Positions 15,653 through 25,022 of a stretch of 64,000 bases of DNA are shown in pieces. The notes under the pieces are model-generated. The model worked only from the letters and a program-made list of their open reading frames with translations. It was not told the origin of the DNA and searched no databases. Origin of the DNA: Salinirubellus salinus (lineage in GTDB: Archaea; Halobacteriota; Halobacteria; Halobacteriales; Haloarculaceae); the NCBI RefSeq assembly GCF_025231485.1, contig NZ_CP104003.1:744001-808000 (forward strand), read 5' to 3'. How positions within the stretch are numbered: the stretch's first letter is position 1; every line of letters begins with the position of its first letter. A program made the translations under genes and the position numbers.

Positions 15653-16117
15653 TCACCCTCCGTCGGGGAAGAAGAGCGTCGCCTCCTCGTGTTCCACGAC
15701 GAACGAGGTCTGGTCGAGGGTCCGCAACCGCGTCGCGAGATGGCCTACCGACTCAGCCGCCGCCTGCAGGTCCGGAAGCGCAGCGTGGCGGTAGTACAGC
15801 GGGACGACCGCAACCCGCTCGCGCGAGGTGTCCTCCAGTGCGACGGCCGTGAACACCACGCCAGCCGCCGAGCCGACGAACACTTGGTAGCTGTCGACGC
15901 CGTCCTCAAGCAGGTCGGTCAGTTCACGGAACTGGTCGTCGGGGACCAGTACGTCGAAGCCCGGGAGGTCCCGGTCGACAGTGACACCTCCCGTATCGAG
16001 TTCGAGGGCTGTCCAGCCTCGTTCGCGGTACTCGTCGGCCGTTGCACCCACGTCTGCCACCAGTGCGTCCCAGTGCTCGACCGCACCGCTGAGAGGGTGG
16101 CCGCCAGAGACGTCCAT
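15653..16117 (-). CDS. Conserved haloarchaeal hypothetical protein
   Basis: 154 residues beginning MDVSGGHPLSGAVEHWDALV. I prefer this ATG over one 8 codons upstream because it gives a typical acidic N-terminus close to the family as I remember it. The N-terminal half (HWDALVADVGATADEYRERG) is helical and the C-terminal half is alternating beta strands with a VVPLYYRHAALPDL segment. No catalytic motif and no membrane segment. The family is known only from haloarchaea as far as I recall; function unknown. Confidence 0.75.
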   Translation of the reverse strand: MDVSGGHPLSGAVEHWDALVADVGATADEYRERGWTALELDTGGVTVDRDLPGFDVLVPDDQFRELTDLLEDGVDSYQVFVGSAAGVVFTAVALEDTSRERVAVVPLYYRHAALPDLQAAAESVGHLATRLRTLDQTSFVVEHEEATLFFPDGG

Positions 16118-16163
16118 CTCGTGAGTGGGAGCGACGCACACGCAAAAGCGTTGTCCGTTCCGG

Positions 16164-17273
16164 TCAGTCGTCCTGCCCGGTGGGCGCCACCCCTTCCAGT
16201 GGCTCGCTCTCCCAGTAGGGGTGGTCCTCGTCCACCCTGAAGCACGCCGCGCGCTGCCCGCCTCCCACGTCGTAGTCGCCTGGGTCCTCCTGCCGGCAGG
16301 CCTCCCGGGCGTAGGGACACCGCGTGTGGAACCGACAGCCTGCGGGTGGGTCGCGCGGCGAGGGGACGTCCCCTTCGAGCGCGTCGACCCGGCGGCCGTA
16401 CTCCTCGGTCGAGGCCCGCGGGACGCTCTCCAGCAACGCCTGTGTGTAGGGGTGCTGTGGGTCCTCGAAGATGTCGTCGACAGGCCCCGTCTCGACGATG
16501 CGCCCGAGGTACATCACCGCCACGCGGTCGGAGATGTGCCGGACGACCGAGAGGTCGTGCGCGATGAACAGGTAGGTCAGCCCGAACTCCGTCTGGAGGT
16601 CCTCCAGCAGGTTCAGGACCTGTGCTTGGACGCTGACGTCCAGCGCCGAGACCGGTTCGTCGAGGACGACGAACTCCGGCTCGAGCGCAAGCGCCCGCGC
16701 GATACCGACACGCTGTCGCTGGCCGCCGCTGAACTCGTGTGGGTAGCGGTCGACCTGTGCTGCCGACAGTCCCACCCGCTCGAGGAGGTCCTTCGCACGC
16801 TGGCGTCGCTCGGCGCGACCGGCGATTCCGTGGATGTCCAGCGGTTCGGTGATGATGTCGCCGACGGTCATTCGGGGGTCGAGGCTGGAGAACGGGTCCT
16901 GGAAGACGACCTGTGCCCGCCGCCGGAACTGTCGGAGTTCGGCGTCGCTCATCGCCAGCAGGTCCTCACCGTCGAACGTGACGGTGCCGTCAGTGGCATC
17001 GCGGAGTCGAAGTACCGTCTCGCCGGTTGTGGACTTCCCACAGCCCGACTCGCCGACCAGGCCGAGGGTCTCTCCCTCCTCGACGTGGAACGAGACGCCG
17101 TCGACGGCCTTTACGCTAACCGGGTCGCGGCCGAGGGCCCGGTCGATGAGCGTGTCCCGCTCGAAGTAGTACTTCCGGAGGTTCTCGACCTCCAGTAGCG
17201 CTCGGTCCTCTGGTCCGCCGCTCCCGTTGCCCGCCTCGTCGGTGCCGAACTCGAACCCATCCTCCTCGCTCAC
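16164..17273 (-). CDS. Oligopeptide/dipeptide ABC transporter ATP-binding protein (DppF/OppF type)
   Basis: 369 residues from a GTG start. Walker [13 protein letters not shown] signature [15 protein letters not shown] and Walker B FVVLDEP are all present. The C-terminal oligopeptide-transporter extension has the cysteine cluster [14 protein letters not shown], known in this family to bind an Fe-S cluster or metal. The gene is last in a five-gene importer operon and overlaps the preceding ATPase gene by 4 nt (GTGA). Confidence 0.95.
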   Translation of the reverse strand: MSEEDGFEFGTDEAGNGSGGPEDRALLEVENLRKYYFERDTLIDRALGRDPVSVKAVDGVSFHVEEGETLGLVGESGCGKSTTGETVLRLRDATDGTVTFDGEDLLAMSDAELRQFRRRAQVVFQDPFSSLDPRMTVGDIITEPLDIHGIAGRAERRQRAKDLLERVGLSAAQVDRYPHEFSGGQRQRVGIARALALEPEFVVLDEPVSALDVSVQAQVLNLLEDLQTEFGLTYLFIAHDLSVVRHISDRVAVMYLGRIVETGPVDDIFEDPQHPYTQALLESVPRASTEEYGRRVDALEGDVPSPRDPPAGCRFHTRCPYAREACRQEDPGDYDVGGGQRAACFRVDEDHPYWESEPLEGVAPTGQDD

Positions 17274-18487
17274 TCCGACTCACCTCCGTCCCCGAAACGG
17301 TCCGAGGAGAGTGCGTCTGCCGGGTCGTAGTTACGCTCGGCGAGCACGCAACGGGTGCGGTGTTCCGGGCCGTCACCCACGTCGAACTCGGGGGGTTTCT
17401 CCAGACAGTCGACCATCGCCTTCGGACACCGGTCGGCGAAGTAACAGCGGTCACCCATCTCCGAGTCCAGCAGCCCCGGCACGTTCCCCTCGATGGGCTG
17501 GAGCCGCGGGCGCGGGTCCTGTAGGTCCGGGATGGAGCCCAGTAGCCCCTGCGTGTAGGGGTGGGTAGGGTTGTCGAACACGTCGGCGAGGCTCCCCCGC
17601 TCGACCACCTCGCCAGCGTACATCACGCAGACCCGATCGCACATCCGGGCGACGACGCCGAGGTCGTGGGTGATGAGCACGATGCTCATCCCGCGGTCGT
17701 CCTGGATTTCACGCAGCAGTTCGAGAATCTGTGCTTGGATGGTCACGTCTAGCGCTGTCGTCGGCTCGTCGGCGATGAGCAGGTCCGGTTCACCCGCGAG
17801 CGCCTGCGCTATCATCGCGCGCTGGAGCATCCCACCGGAGAACTGGTGTGGGTACTCTTCGGCCCGCTCCGCGGGGTCCGGGATACCGACCTGCGAGAGG
17901 AGGTCTATCGCACGATCCATGCTCTCCTCGTCGACGTAACTCCGCCCCGGGACCAGTCCGTCGACGATGTAGTTCACCAGGCCGTACCCCTGTGTCCGCG
18001 ACCGCGTCGATCGCGGGTTCGACCGCGCCCGACGCTGGACCTCCACCGCTTCGGCGATCTGTTCGCCGACGGTGATAGAGGGGTTGAAACTGCTCATCGG
18101 GTCCTGGAAGATGGTGCTGAACGCCGGCCCACGGAGCGCGCGCCGGACCCCCTTCGGGACGGTCCGGAGGTCGACGTGGTCGCCGTCGATGCCCACGTCC
18201 GGGTCGTCGCCGAACTCCGCTGCGAGGTCCGGATTACGGTACCACACCTCGCCGTCGGTGACCCGACCGGGACTCTCGATTAGGTCGATGACCGAGAGCG
18301 CGGTCACGGACTTGCCGGAGCCTGACTCGCCCACGATGCCGAGTATCTCGTTGTCGCGGACGTCGAAGGAGACCCCCTCGACCGCGTTCACCTGCCCCTC
18401 TTCAGTGAAGAACCGGGTCTTCAGATTACGTACCCTGAGCAGATCGGTGTCGCCCACGGTCCGCTGAACAGTGGTCTCGCGGCTCAC
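17270..18487 (-). CDS. Oligopeptide/dipeptide ABC transporter ATP-binding protein (DppD/OppD type)
   Basis: 405 residues from a GTG start. Walker [10 protein letters not shown], signature [15 protein letters not shown] and Walker B LLIADEP are visible. The C-terminal cysteine cluster [14 protein letters not shown] is present. Between the Q-loop region and the signature there is an Arg/Ser-rich insertion of about 35 residues ([14 protein letters not shown]...) that makes it longer than the usual 320-350. Both ends overlap neighbours by 4 nt, indicating translational coupling with the permease and partner ATPase. Confidence 0.95.
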   Translation of the reverse strand: MSRETTVQRTVGDTDLLRVRNLKTRFFTEEGQVNAVEGVSFDVRDNEILGIVGESGSGKSVTALSVIDLIESPGRVTDGEVWYRNPDLAAEFGDDPDVGIDGDHVDLRTVPKGVRRALRGPAFSTIFQDPMSSFNPSITVGEQIAEAVEVQRRARSNPRSTRSRTQGYGLVNYIVDGLVPGRSYVDEESMDRAIDLLSQVGIPDPAERAEEYPHQFSGGMLQRAMIAQALAGEPDLLIADEPTTALDVTIQAQILELLREIQDDRGMSIVLITHDLGVVARMCDRVCVMYAGEVVERGSLADVFDNPTHPYTQGLLGSIPDLQDPRPRLQPIEGNVPGLLDSEMGDRCYFADRCPKAMVDCLEKPPEFDVGDGPEHRTRCVLAERNYDPADALSSDRFGDGGESE

Positions 18488-19545
18488 GCGCCACCTCCCT
18501 CGCCCTCGATACCGGGGTCGAGGGCGTCGCGCAGCCAGTCACCGAGCAGATTGATGCCGACGACCGAGAGCACGATGGCGAGACCGGGCATCGTGGCGAT
18601 CCACCACTGGCCGGAGGTGATGTAGTCACGCCCCTGCGAGATGTCGAACCCCCACGAGAGGGTGGTCCCGGAGAACCCCAGGAAGGAGAGCGCACTCTCC
18701 AACAGGATGATGGCGGCTATCTGTATCGTGCCGAGGACGAGTATCGGAGTGATGGCGTTCGGAAGCACGTGTGAGCGGATGATGCGCCCGTTCTTGGCCC
18801 CGAGCGCGCGGGCGGCCTTGACGTACTCTTGTTCACGCAACGAGAGCGCCTCGCCGCGCGCGACGCGGGCGAACCAGACCCAGTTCACCAGCCCCACGAC
18901 GATGATCACGGTCCCCGGCAGGGTGAACGTCTCCGGCATCTCACTCGCGAACCCGACTGCGACGAACGGATCCGGTATCGGGACGGCCGCACGGCCCCAG
19001 AGCCCGATGAGGGCGATGGCGAGGACGAGGGACGGGAACGCGAGACTGATGTCGGCGACTCGCATCAGTGCGTCGTCGGTCTTGCCGCGGTGGTACCCGG
19101 CGAGCAGCCCGACGGGGACGCCGACGAACGCCGCCAACAACGTCCCGAGGACGCCGACCAGCAACGAGGTTCGCGCCCCGTAGATGACCCGCGAGAGCAT
19201 GTCACGACCGAGCGCGTCCGTTCCGAGTGGGTAGCTGGCGTTCGCCGAGATGGTCCGCGTCTCGTTGACCAATCGTATCTCACCGTCCACGAACTCCGAC
19301 GTCGTCGTGTTCGTGGTCTTCGAGAATCCCATCGGCGGGAGTTCGGACTGGTTGAGCCGCTGGGTGGTCGGGTTGTGTGGCGCCACGAACGGCGCGAACA
19401 CCGCGACGAGGATGATGCCGACGACCAGCACCAGCCCCAGCTTGGCCAGCCCGCTCCGGCGGAACTCGCGTTTGAGGTTCCGCTTGACGCGCGGAGAGAT
19501 GGAGAGTGCGGACCGGAGTGCGCCGAGTAACCTGTCGAGCACCAT
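18484..19545 (-). CDS. Oligopeptide/dipeptide ABC transporter permease (DppC/OppC type)
   Basis: 353 residues. A cytoplasmic N-terminal part is followed by a first membrane helix (LGLVLVVGIILVAVFAPFVA), a large extracytoplasmic loop, then five helices. The permease coupling motif EALSLREQEYVKAARALGAKNG..I..HVLPNA is the EAA loop that contacts the ATPases. It overlaps the upstream DppB-type gene by 1 nt (TGATG) and the downstream ATPase gene by 4 nt. Confidence 0.95.
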   Translation of the reverse strand: MVLDRLLGALRSALSISPRVKRNLKREFRRSGLAKLGLVLVVGIILVAVFAPFVAPHNPTTQRLNQSELPPMGFSKTTNTTTSEFVDGEIRLVNETRTISANASYPLGTDALGRDMLSRVIYGARTSLLVGVLGTLLAAFVGVPVGLLAGYHRGKTDDALMRVADISLAFPSLVLAIALIGLWGRAAVPIPDPFVAVGFASEMPETFTLPGTVIIVVGLVNWVWFARVARGEALSLREQEYVKAARALGAKNGRIIRSHVLPNAITPILVLGTIQIAAIILLESALSFLGFSGTTLSWGFDISQGRDYITSGQWWIATMPGLAIVLSVVGINLLGDWLRDALDPGIEGEGGGA

Positions 19546-20537
19546 CAGTCGTACACCACCTGCGGGTTGACGTAGGCGTAGACGGCGTCGACGAGGATGT
19601 TCACGACGACGAACCCGGCCCCGATGACGATCAGACTGCCCTGCAACGCCGGCCAGTCACGGAGGTTGATACTGTCGATGACGAGGGTCCCAAGACCCGG
19701 CCACGCGAACACGGCTTCCGTGATGACCGCCCCGCCGATGAGGGTCCCCAGCTGGAGCCCGAGGACGGTGACGACGGGGATGAGCGTGTTCCGGAGCGCG
19801 TGCTTGTACCGGACCAGCGTCTCGGGGAGCCCCTTCGCACGAGCCGCACGCACGTAGGACTGGCCGAGCTGGTCCAGCATGCCCGACCGGGTGAGCCGGG
19901 TGATGAGCGCCGTGAAGTACGTCCCCAGTGTTATGGCCGGGAGTGTGATGAACGTCAGCCACGCGACGAGCGTGTCGAGGAACGGATCTCCCGTCCAGAT
20001 GGCCGTGACCACGTCGCCGACGTTCACGCCGCGACCGCTCGTCCGGAAGATGTCGAGTTCCACCGAGAACACGAGCACGAGCATGATACCGAGCCAGAAG
20101 TTCGGCGTCGAGATGCCCCCCAGCGAGAAGAGCGTCGCGCCGTAGTCGACCGGCTCGTTCCGCCGGGTCGCACTGAGGACCCCTAGCGGGATGGAGATGA
20201 CGATGGCGACCACCGTGGCGGCCACCGCCAGTTCGAGCGTGGCGGGGAGCTTCGAGAACACCAGCGTGGCGGCCTCCTGCCCCTTGATGTACGAGAACCC
20301 CATATCCCCGCGGAGCAGGTCGCCGACGTACTGGACGTACTGGACGTACAGTGGTTGGTCGAGACCGAGCTCCCGAGCGATGGCTCGCCGGGTCTCCTGC
20401 GAGGCGTCCAGCGGCGCGATGGCGTTGATGGGGCTCCCGGGAGTGACGAACCGGAGTCCGAACACCACAGTGATTACTCCCCACACGACCAGCACACCCT
20501 GTAGGACCCGCTTGAGCAGGAACCTACCGAGTGCCAT
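19545..20537 (-). CDS. Oligopeptide/dipeptide ABC transporter permease (DppB/OppB type)
   Basis: 330 residues from ATG at 20537 (a GTG two codons upstream is possible). Six membrane helices, with the first at FLLKRVLQGVLVVWGVITVV, and the DppB-typical VTPGSP loop and conserved QPLYVQY motif. The coupling loop SYVRAARAKGLPETLVRYKHALRN matches the EAA motif. It follows the binding-protein gene after about 32 nt. Confidence 0.95.
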   Translation of the reverse strand: MALGRFLLKRVLQGVLVVWGVITVVFGLRFVTPGSPINAIAPLDASQETRRAIARELGLDQPLYVQYVQYVGDLLRGDMGFSYIKGQEAATLVFSKLPATLELAVAATVVAIVISIPLGVLSATRRNEPVDYGATLFSLGGISTPNFWLGIMLVLVFSVELDIFRTSGRGVNVGDVVTAIWTGDPFLDTLVAWLTFITLPAITLGTYFTALITRLTRSGMLDQLGQSYVRAARAKGLPETLVRYKHALRNTLIPVVTVLGLQLGTLIGGAVITEAVFAWPGLGTLVIDSINLRDWPALQGSLIVIGAGFVVVNILVDAVYAYVNPQVVYD

Positions 20538-20569
20538 CCTCACCTCCGACGGGGATGCATATCACGGTG

Positions 20570-22204
20570 TTATCTGAGCGTGGCGGTGTACGGGTCGATG
20601 ATCTCATCGTTCCGCGGCTGCCAGTCGATGCGGTTGGAGACGCCGTAGACGCTGAACTGCTGGTGCAGGAACACCCAGGGTGCGAGGTCGTGGATGAACG
20701 CGTTCGCCTCCTGCAGTATCGCGGAGCGCTCGTCCGGGTCGGCCGTGCTCTGTGCATCCGCCATGTACTGGTCCACCTGGTCGTTCTCGAGGATGGTCAG
20801 CGCCCCGTCTGTCGCCAGCAGCGGGATGATGGTCTGTGCGGCGTCGAACTCGCCGTTACCCCAGCCGAGCAGGTTGAACGCCGGCTTGTCTTCGATGTTC
20901 CCGGTCGTCAGGTCCTGGACCAGCGAGGAGAATTCGCGCTGCTGGAGTTCACAGGAGACGTTCGAGAGCTGGTCGATCTGGTCGGCACAGGCCTGTGCGA
21001 TCTCGACGTCCTTCAGGTACCGGCCGATGGGCGTCTGGAGCGTGATCTCGGCGCCGGCGAAGCCGGAATCCTCGACCAACTGCTCGGCCTGTTCGGGGTC
21101 GTACGGGTACGGTTCGATGTCGGGGTTGTGCCCGACGAACGGTTCCAGCGTCGGCTGGCCAGTGGGGGCACCGAACCCGTCCAAGACGTTCTCGATGATG
21201 CTGTTCAGGTCGACGGCGTAGTTCATCGCCTGACGGAACTCCTGGGACGTGAACGGCTCGACGTCGTAGCGCATCTGCAGGAAGATGATGCGCGTACTCG
21301 GGACCGGGGCGATACGTGCCGAGTCCGAGTTCTGGACCCTGCTGATCTCCTGGGGCGGCACGTTGACCGTGATGTCGCTCTCGCCCTGCAGGATACGGTT
21401 GACACGCGTGCTCGACTCGCTGGCCGCGTTCCACGTTAGCGTGCCGACGGGGGCCGCCCCGCGCCAGTGGTCCTCGAACCGCTCGAAGACGACCTCGTTG
21501 CCCGAGTCGTAGCTCGCGGCCGTGAACGGACCCGTCCCGTTCGTGTTCCGGTTGATGAAGTCGGTCCCGTTCTCCTCGACCCACGACTGCTGCATGACCT
21601 GCCCGTTGGTCGCGAACAGCTGGAATACGATGGGGTTGAGGCCGTCGAAGTTGACGGTCACCTCGCCGTCGCCTGGAACGACCTCACTGACCGCGCCGAG
21701 GTCGTTCTTCTGGGCGCTCGCGATGCCGACGTCGTCGAAGACGATCCGTCGGATGCTGTAGGCAACGTCCTCGGCTGTGAGCGGGTCACCGTTGTGGAAG
21801 GTGACACCCTCACGGAGCGTGAACCTGACAGTGCCCGGCTCGACGCGCTCCCACTCGCTCGCGATCCCCTCGACGATTCCACCCTGCTTGTCCCGGTCCA
21901 GGAGCCCGTCGTAGGCCTGGCTGACGATGTTGTCCGTCGGCGTCTCCGCGTGGTCCTGCGGGTCGAGGCCGGAGTCCATCTGCCCTGCCGTGACCGTCAT
22001 GTCGAACGTCTCGACCTCCTCGCCGTCGCCACTCTCGGTGTCGGTCTCGGTCGGGGTCGGCTCGGGTGTGGAGTCGTCGCCCGGTTCCGGGGTCGGCTCG
22101 GGAGTCTGGTCGCCGTTGCCCGCACAGCCGGCGAGCGCTACGACCGCTCCGGCGCTACCGGTCGCCTTCAGGAACGTCCGTCGGTCCACGTCTTCGCGTG
22201 ACAT
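20570..22204 (-). CDS. ABC transporter extracellular solute-binding lipoprotein, family 5
   Basis: 544 residues. Tat signal DRRTFLKATGSAG at residues 7-19 and lipobox LAGC with lipid-anchored Cys27, then a Pro/Thr/Glu-rich tether to about residue 75. The mature protein is an SBP_bac_5 binding domain, with VRFTLREGVTFHNGDPLTAEDVAYS matching the family signature. It delivers peptides or similar small solutes to the two permeases. First gene of the operon; an 11-bp palindromic TATA-like box sits 24-34 nt upstream. Confidence 0.95.
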   Translation of the reverse strand: MSREDVDRRTFLKATGSAGAVVALAGCAGNGDQTPEPTPEPGDDSTPEPTPTETDTESGDGEEVETFDMTVTAGQMDSGLDPQDHAETPTDNIVSQAYDGLLDRDKQGGIVEGIASEWERVEPGTVRFTLREGVTFHNGDPLTAEDVAYSIRRIVFDDVGIASAQKNDLGAVSEVVPGDGEVTVNFDGLNPIVFQLFATNGQVMQQSWVEENGTDFINRNTNGTGPFTAASYDSGNEVVFERFEDHWRGAAPVGTLTWNAASESSTRVNRILQGESDITVNVPPQEISRVQNSDSARIAPVPSTRIIFLQMRYDVEPFTSQEFRQAMNYAVDLNSIIENVLDGFGAPTGQPTLEPFVGHNPDIEPYPYDPEQAEQLVEDSGFAGAEITLQTPIGRYLKDVEIAQACADQIDQLSNVSCELQQREFSSLVQDLTTGNIEDKPAFNLLGWGNGEFDAAQTIIPLLATDGALTILENDQVDQYMADAQSTADPDERSAILQEANAFIHDLAPWVFLHQQFSVYGVSNRIDWQPRNDEIIDPYTATLR

Positions 22205-22227
22205 ACCTCGTATTCACTAGTTCACTC

Positions 22228-22238
22228 CTATTAAATAG
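22228..22238 (-). promoter_or_regulatory. Palindromic TATA-like box of the peptide ABC operon
   Basis: CTATTAAATAG, arms CTATT/AATAG around one A, 24-34 nt before the binding-protein ATG at 22204. The best single promoter candidate for the whole operon. Confidence 0.55.
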
Positions 22239-22306
22239 CGAGGGTGCGCTCCGGTCGTTTCGACTCCCTGGTGGATGGAACATCCTCCTCGAGGGCCGTC
22301 CCCCGG

Positions 22307-22540
22307 TCAGTTGAGTTCTGGGACGCGATACCGGTAGGGCTGGCCCTGGATGACCTCGACCTCGCCCGCCTGCGCTCGACGACCGAGGACCGTGGCCACG
22401 CGGTGCGGACTCTCGAAGGCGCTCCCCTGCCCGTGTTCCTCGAGCAGGTCGAGTATCTCGCGGGCGGTCAGGGGCTCGTCTGGTTCCGCGTCCGAGAGCA
22501 CCGACCTGATGCGCTCGAACTCGCCCCGGCGTATGCGCAT
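22307..22540 (-). CDS. Small winged-helix-like protein
   Basis: 77 residues starting MRIRRGEFERIRSVLSDAEP; an ATG nine codons earlier is an alternative start. The pattern LTAREILDLLEEHGQ, then SPHRVATVLGRRAQAGEVEVI and a final YRYRVPEL strand pair is the helix-helix-recognition-helix-wing layout of a small winged HTH. It is a DNA-binding candidate. It lies just upstream of the peptide transporter operon on the same strand, separated by the operon promoter, so it could regulate it; that is inference. Confidence 0.65.
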   Translation of the reverse strand: MRIRRGEFERIRSVLSDAEPDEPLTAREILDLLEEHGQGSAFESPHRVATVLGRRAQAGEVEVIQGQPYRYRVPELN

Positions 22541-22567
22541 GTGTATGCACAACACCCCGAATGTCAT

Positions 22568-22799
22568 AGAACCCCGTCAGACAGGCGTCCGACGGCGGTT
22601 CGGGCAGAATCGAGGGACGGCGGACCGACGGACACACTCACAGATGTCGGACGGATGTGTCTGGCCGTGGGTGACGCGCCGGGGCGAGCGGCGCGGCGTC
22701 GACACCCCGACTCCATAGTGATGGATAGTAGTACTTTCGGTTCGTGGGAAGTATCCACACGGCGCCGGTGTTCGGGTGAGGACCGGTCGAATCGCCCGG
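22568..22799. other. Intergenic region, no gene seen
   Basis: About 230 nt between two minus-strand genes. Frames here are low-complexity Arg-rich shadows. No convincing inverted repeat or tRNA. It contains the promoter of the small winged-helix gene. Confidence 0.45.
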
Positions 22800-23333
22800 C
22801 TACACCGCCCGGTCGAACTCGTCCTCGAAGTCCCGCTCCGCGCGGTAGGCCTCGACGAACTCGCTCACGTCGAACTGGAGCATCTGCTCTTCGAACTGTG
22901 CCGCGACACTGCCGTCCTCGGCGTGGCTGATGGCGTGTTCCATCAGTTCGACGAGCAACTCGACGACGACCTCGTGGAGCCGCCGGGAGTCGAAGTCTGT
23001 CATCCAGACCAGCGTGTAGCCGACGGAGCCGTCCTCGCTCAGGTCGACGCTGGCCACGGCCTCGGGGAACTCCTCCAGCACCATCCCCATCACGTGGACG
23101 GTGCCGAACTCGTCCCAGTCGTCGCTGGTGTCGACCGTGACGCGGAGCACGTCGACGATGGACTCGGGGACCCACCGCGAGAGCGGGTGGACGTCCATCA
23201 CGACAGCGTGTCGCTCCCCGCAGGCGCACTCGTAGTCCCGCAGGCCCATGTCGAGGTCGTGGACGGCGACGGTCCGTCCGCAGGGGAGGTCCAGTTCGGC
23301 CGTCTCCCCACCGGGGACGCGCGGTTCTGCCAT
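22800..23333 (-). CDS. Conserved haloarchaeal protein (DUF5815-like)
   Basis: 177 residues from ATG at 23333, with TATA-like CTTTTAAT about 25-33 nt upstream. A CACG cysteine pair near residue 36 in DYECACGERHAVVMDVHP precedes the conserved segment SVGYTLVWMTDFDSRRLHEVVVELLVELMEHAISHAEDG and a C-terminal EAYRAERDF. I recall this architecture as a haloarchaea-wide family of unknown function (DUF5815). Soluble and acidic. No enzymatic motif is evident. Confidence 0.8.
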   Translation of the reverse strand: MAEPRVPGGETAELDLPCGRTVAVHDLDMGLRDYECACGERHAVVMDVHPLSRWVPESIVDVLRVTVDTSDDWDEFGTVHVMGMVLEEFPEAVASVDLSEDGSVGYTLVWMTDFDSRRLHEVVVELLVELMEHAISHAEDGSVAAQFEEQMLQFDVSEFVEAYRAERDFEDEFDRAV

Positions 23334-23375
23334 ACCCCCCGTTCGGGGGCCAGCGATTAAAAGGGGGCGATACGT

Positions 23376-23401
23376 GAGGTGTCGACCATCGGAGGCACCT
23401 C
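23376..23401. repeat. Inverted repeat, copy 1 (GAGGTG / CACCTC)
   Basis: Arms at 23376-23381 and 23396-23401, between the start of the DUF5815-like gene and the end of the next minus-strand gene. It aligns with the element at 24803-24831: both read GAGGTG, then YCGACC, three variable bases, G-rich, then GGCACCTCG. Confidence 0.55.
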
Positions 23402-23451
23402 GGAGCCAGACGGTGGGCGACACGAGCCGTGGCGTGGTGCCTACGCCCGTC

Positions 23452-24300
23452 TTAGGGCTCCGGGATGTCGTCCGGGCCGAGCGCACCCACCTCGTCGTCT
23501 GCCGGCTCCGCCGCCGTGTGCGTCCGCAGTTGCTGGTAAGCGTTCGTCGTGGCGGCGATACCGAACAGCGCCACGATCGGGCCGACGAGGAGACCGATGG
23601 CCGTCCCGACGAGTGTGGGACCGCCGACGGCGGTCACGACGAGGCTGGGGAGGAGCCCGACGATGGCGACGACGACGAGGACGGCCACGAGGCCGAACAG
23701 CGTGATGCGGTTCCCCTTCGTCAGCTCGTAGGACTCGGCCAGCGCGTCCACGAAGTTCCTGTCGCGGAGGGCGATCTCCTGTCGCAGGAAGAGGAAGACG
23801 ACGTAGAGGAACACGCCGGGCAGGACGAACAGGGCGAGGCCGATGGTGACGAGGACGGCGAGGACGACACCCCCCACGAACCCGTTGAGCGTCACCGAGA
23901 CCAGCCGGTCCGCGGCGTCGGCCGGGAGGGCGTCGGTCGTGTCGCTCGCGAACGCCCGGATGGCGACCATCGTGGCCGCCTCGGCCACGAGGGCGAAGAG
24001 GAAGACCACCGCCACCGCGGCGATGGCGGGCACGTCCACCGCGAGCGGCGAGGCCGCCCGCTGTGTCCGGAGTTGCTCGCGGAGCGTCTCGAGTTGTTCG
24101 GGGGTGAACGCGCCGTCGGCACCGGTTCCCGCAGTCTCGGCGGCGCGGACGAGCGACTCGAACGCCGCGACGCTGAGCGACTGCTGGGCGACGGTACTGA
24201 CCGCACCGACCAGCAGGAAGACGACGAACAGCAGCAGCCCGTTGCGTGTCGTGAGCCGCGAGAACCCCTCCTCGACGGCCCGTCCGATATCCAGCGTCAT
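23452..24300 (-). CDS. Multi-pass membrane protein (haloarchaeal, unknown function)
   Basis: 282 residues with about six hydrophobic helices: NGLLLFVVFLLVGAVS near 20, IAAVAVVFLFALVAEAATMV near 95, a pair around 140-175 and two more from 195 to 250. An amphipathic RQEIALRDRNFVDALAESYELTKGN segment between helices is reminiscent of the glycerophosphodiesterase-type membrane domain (DUF7847-like). Hydrophilic acidic C-tail. A TATA-like CATTAAGT lies about 25 nt before the ATG. No transport or catalytic motif can be named. Confidence 0.8.
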   Translation of the reverse strand: MTLDIGRAVEEGFSRLTTRNGLLLFVVFLLVGAVSTVAQQSLSVAAFESLVRAAETAGTGADGAFTPEQLETLREQLRTQRAASPLAVDVPAIAAVAVVFLFALVAEAATMVAIRAFASDTTDALPADAADRLVSVTLNGFVGGVVLAVLVTIGLALFVLPGVFLYVVFLFLRQEIALRDRNFVDALAESYELTKGNRITLFGLVAVLVVVAIVGLLPSLVVTAVGGPTLVGTAIGLLVGPIVALFGIAATTNAYQQLRTHTAAEPADDEVGALGPDDIPEP

Positions 24301-24344
24301 GCCGGAACGCCTCCCGGCGCGGACTTAATGGGTTCGGCCCGGCG

Positions 24345-24761
24345 TCAGGGCCAGTCGTCGCGCTCCTCGCCGCCCTCGCGCTCGGTGACCGTCTCCGGGT
24401 CGCCGAGTTCCCACTCGGCGGCCTCGGCGGCCTGTTCGATGCCGAGGTACTCCCAGCCCACCTCGTCGGCGATGTCGGCGTCCTCGTCGCCCGCGCCGAT
24501 GAAGACGTGGCGGTCGGTGTCGAACTGCCGCTTGACGTTCTCCAGCGACTCCACCTTGCCCCGTGGCCCGGAGAAGAAGTCCTGCCGGATGCGGTTCTTC
24601 CGCGTGAAGTTCGTGACGACGTAGGTGGGCTTGTCACTCACGACGCCGACGTACTCCGACCACGAGCGTGCGTCCGAGAAGACCTCGTCCGGCCGCCGCA
24701 GTCGCTTGAGCGATTCCAGCTCGAACGCGAGGGTCATGTCCGAGGAGCCGCCACCTTGCAT
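24345..24761 (-). CDS. Conserved haloarchaeal protein (DUF7124-like)
   Basis: 138 residues beginning MQGGGSSDMTLAFELESLKR; an internal ATG 8 codons later is an alternative start. The conserved core YVVTNFTRKNRIRQDFFSGPRGKVESL, then HVFIGAGDEDADIADEVGWEYL, is a block I recall in a haloarchaeal DUF. Basic residues in the core contrast with an acidic C-terminal tail. Function unknown; soluble. A copy of the GAGGTG/CACCTC inverted repeat lies 42 nt upstream. Confidence 0.75.
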   Translation of the reverse strand: MQGGGSSDMTLAFELESLKRLRRPDEVFSDARSWSEYVGVVSDKPTYVVTNFTRKNRIRQDFFSGPRGKVESLENVKRQFDTDRHVFIGAGDEDADIADEVGWEYLGIEQAAEAAEWELGDPETVTEREGGEERDDWP

Positions 24762-24802
24762 ACCCGTTGGTGGGGTCGGCACCCGGCAAAACGCTTCGGA
24801 TG

Positions 24803-24831
24803 CGAGGTGCCGACCGCAGGGAGGCACCTCG
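24803..24831. repeat. Inverted repeat, copy 2 (CGAGGTGCC-11-GGCACCTCG)
   Basis: Perfect 9-bp arms at 24803-24811 and 24823-24831. It resembles the element at 23376-23401, 1.4 kb away, in both arms and spacer. The two flank the 23452-24761 gene pair. Confidence 0.65.
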
Positions 24832-25022
24832 TCGTCGTGAGCGGGAGCGCGCCAGCGAGCGACACGCGAACTGCGTGGAGCGGATGCAGTGAGTAGACAC
24901 GCCGAATCGCGCGATACGCGGGCTTCACGACCATCTGACCCGTGGAGACACTGCGACCGTCCGACCACGGTCACACGGCACCGCCCCACCGAACTAAGCC
25001 CACCCCGGCCTCAGGCATCGAC

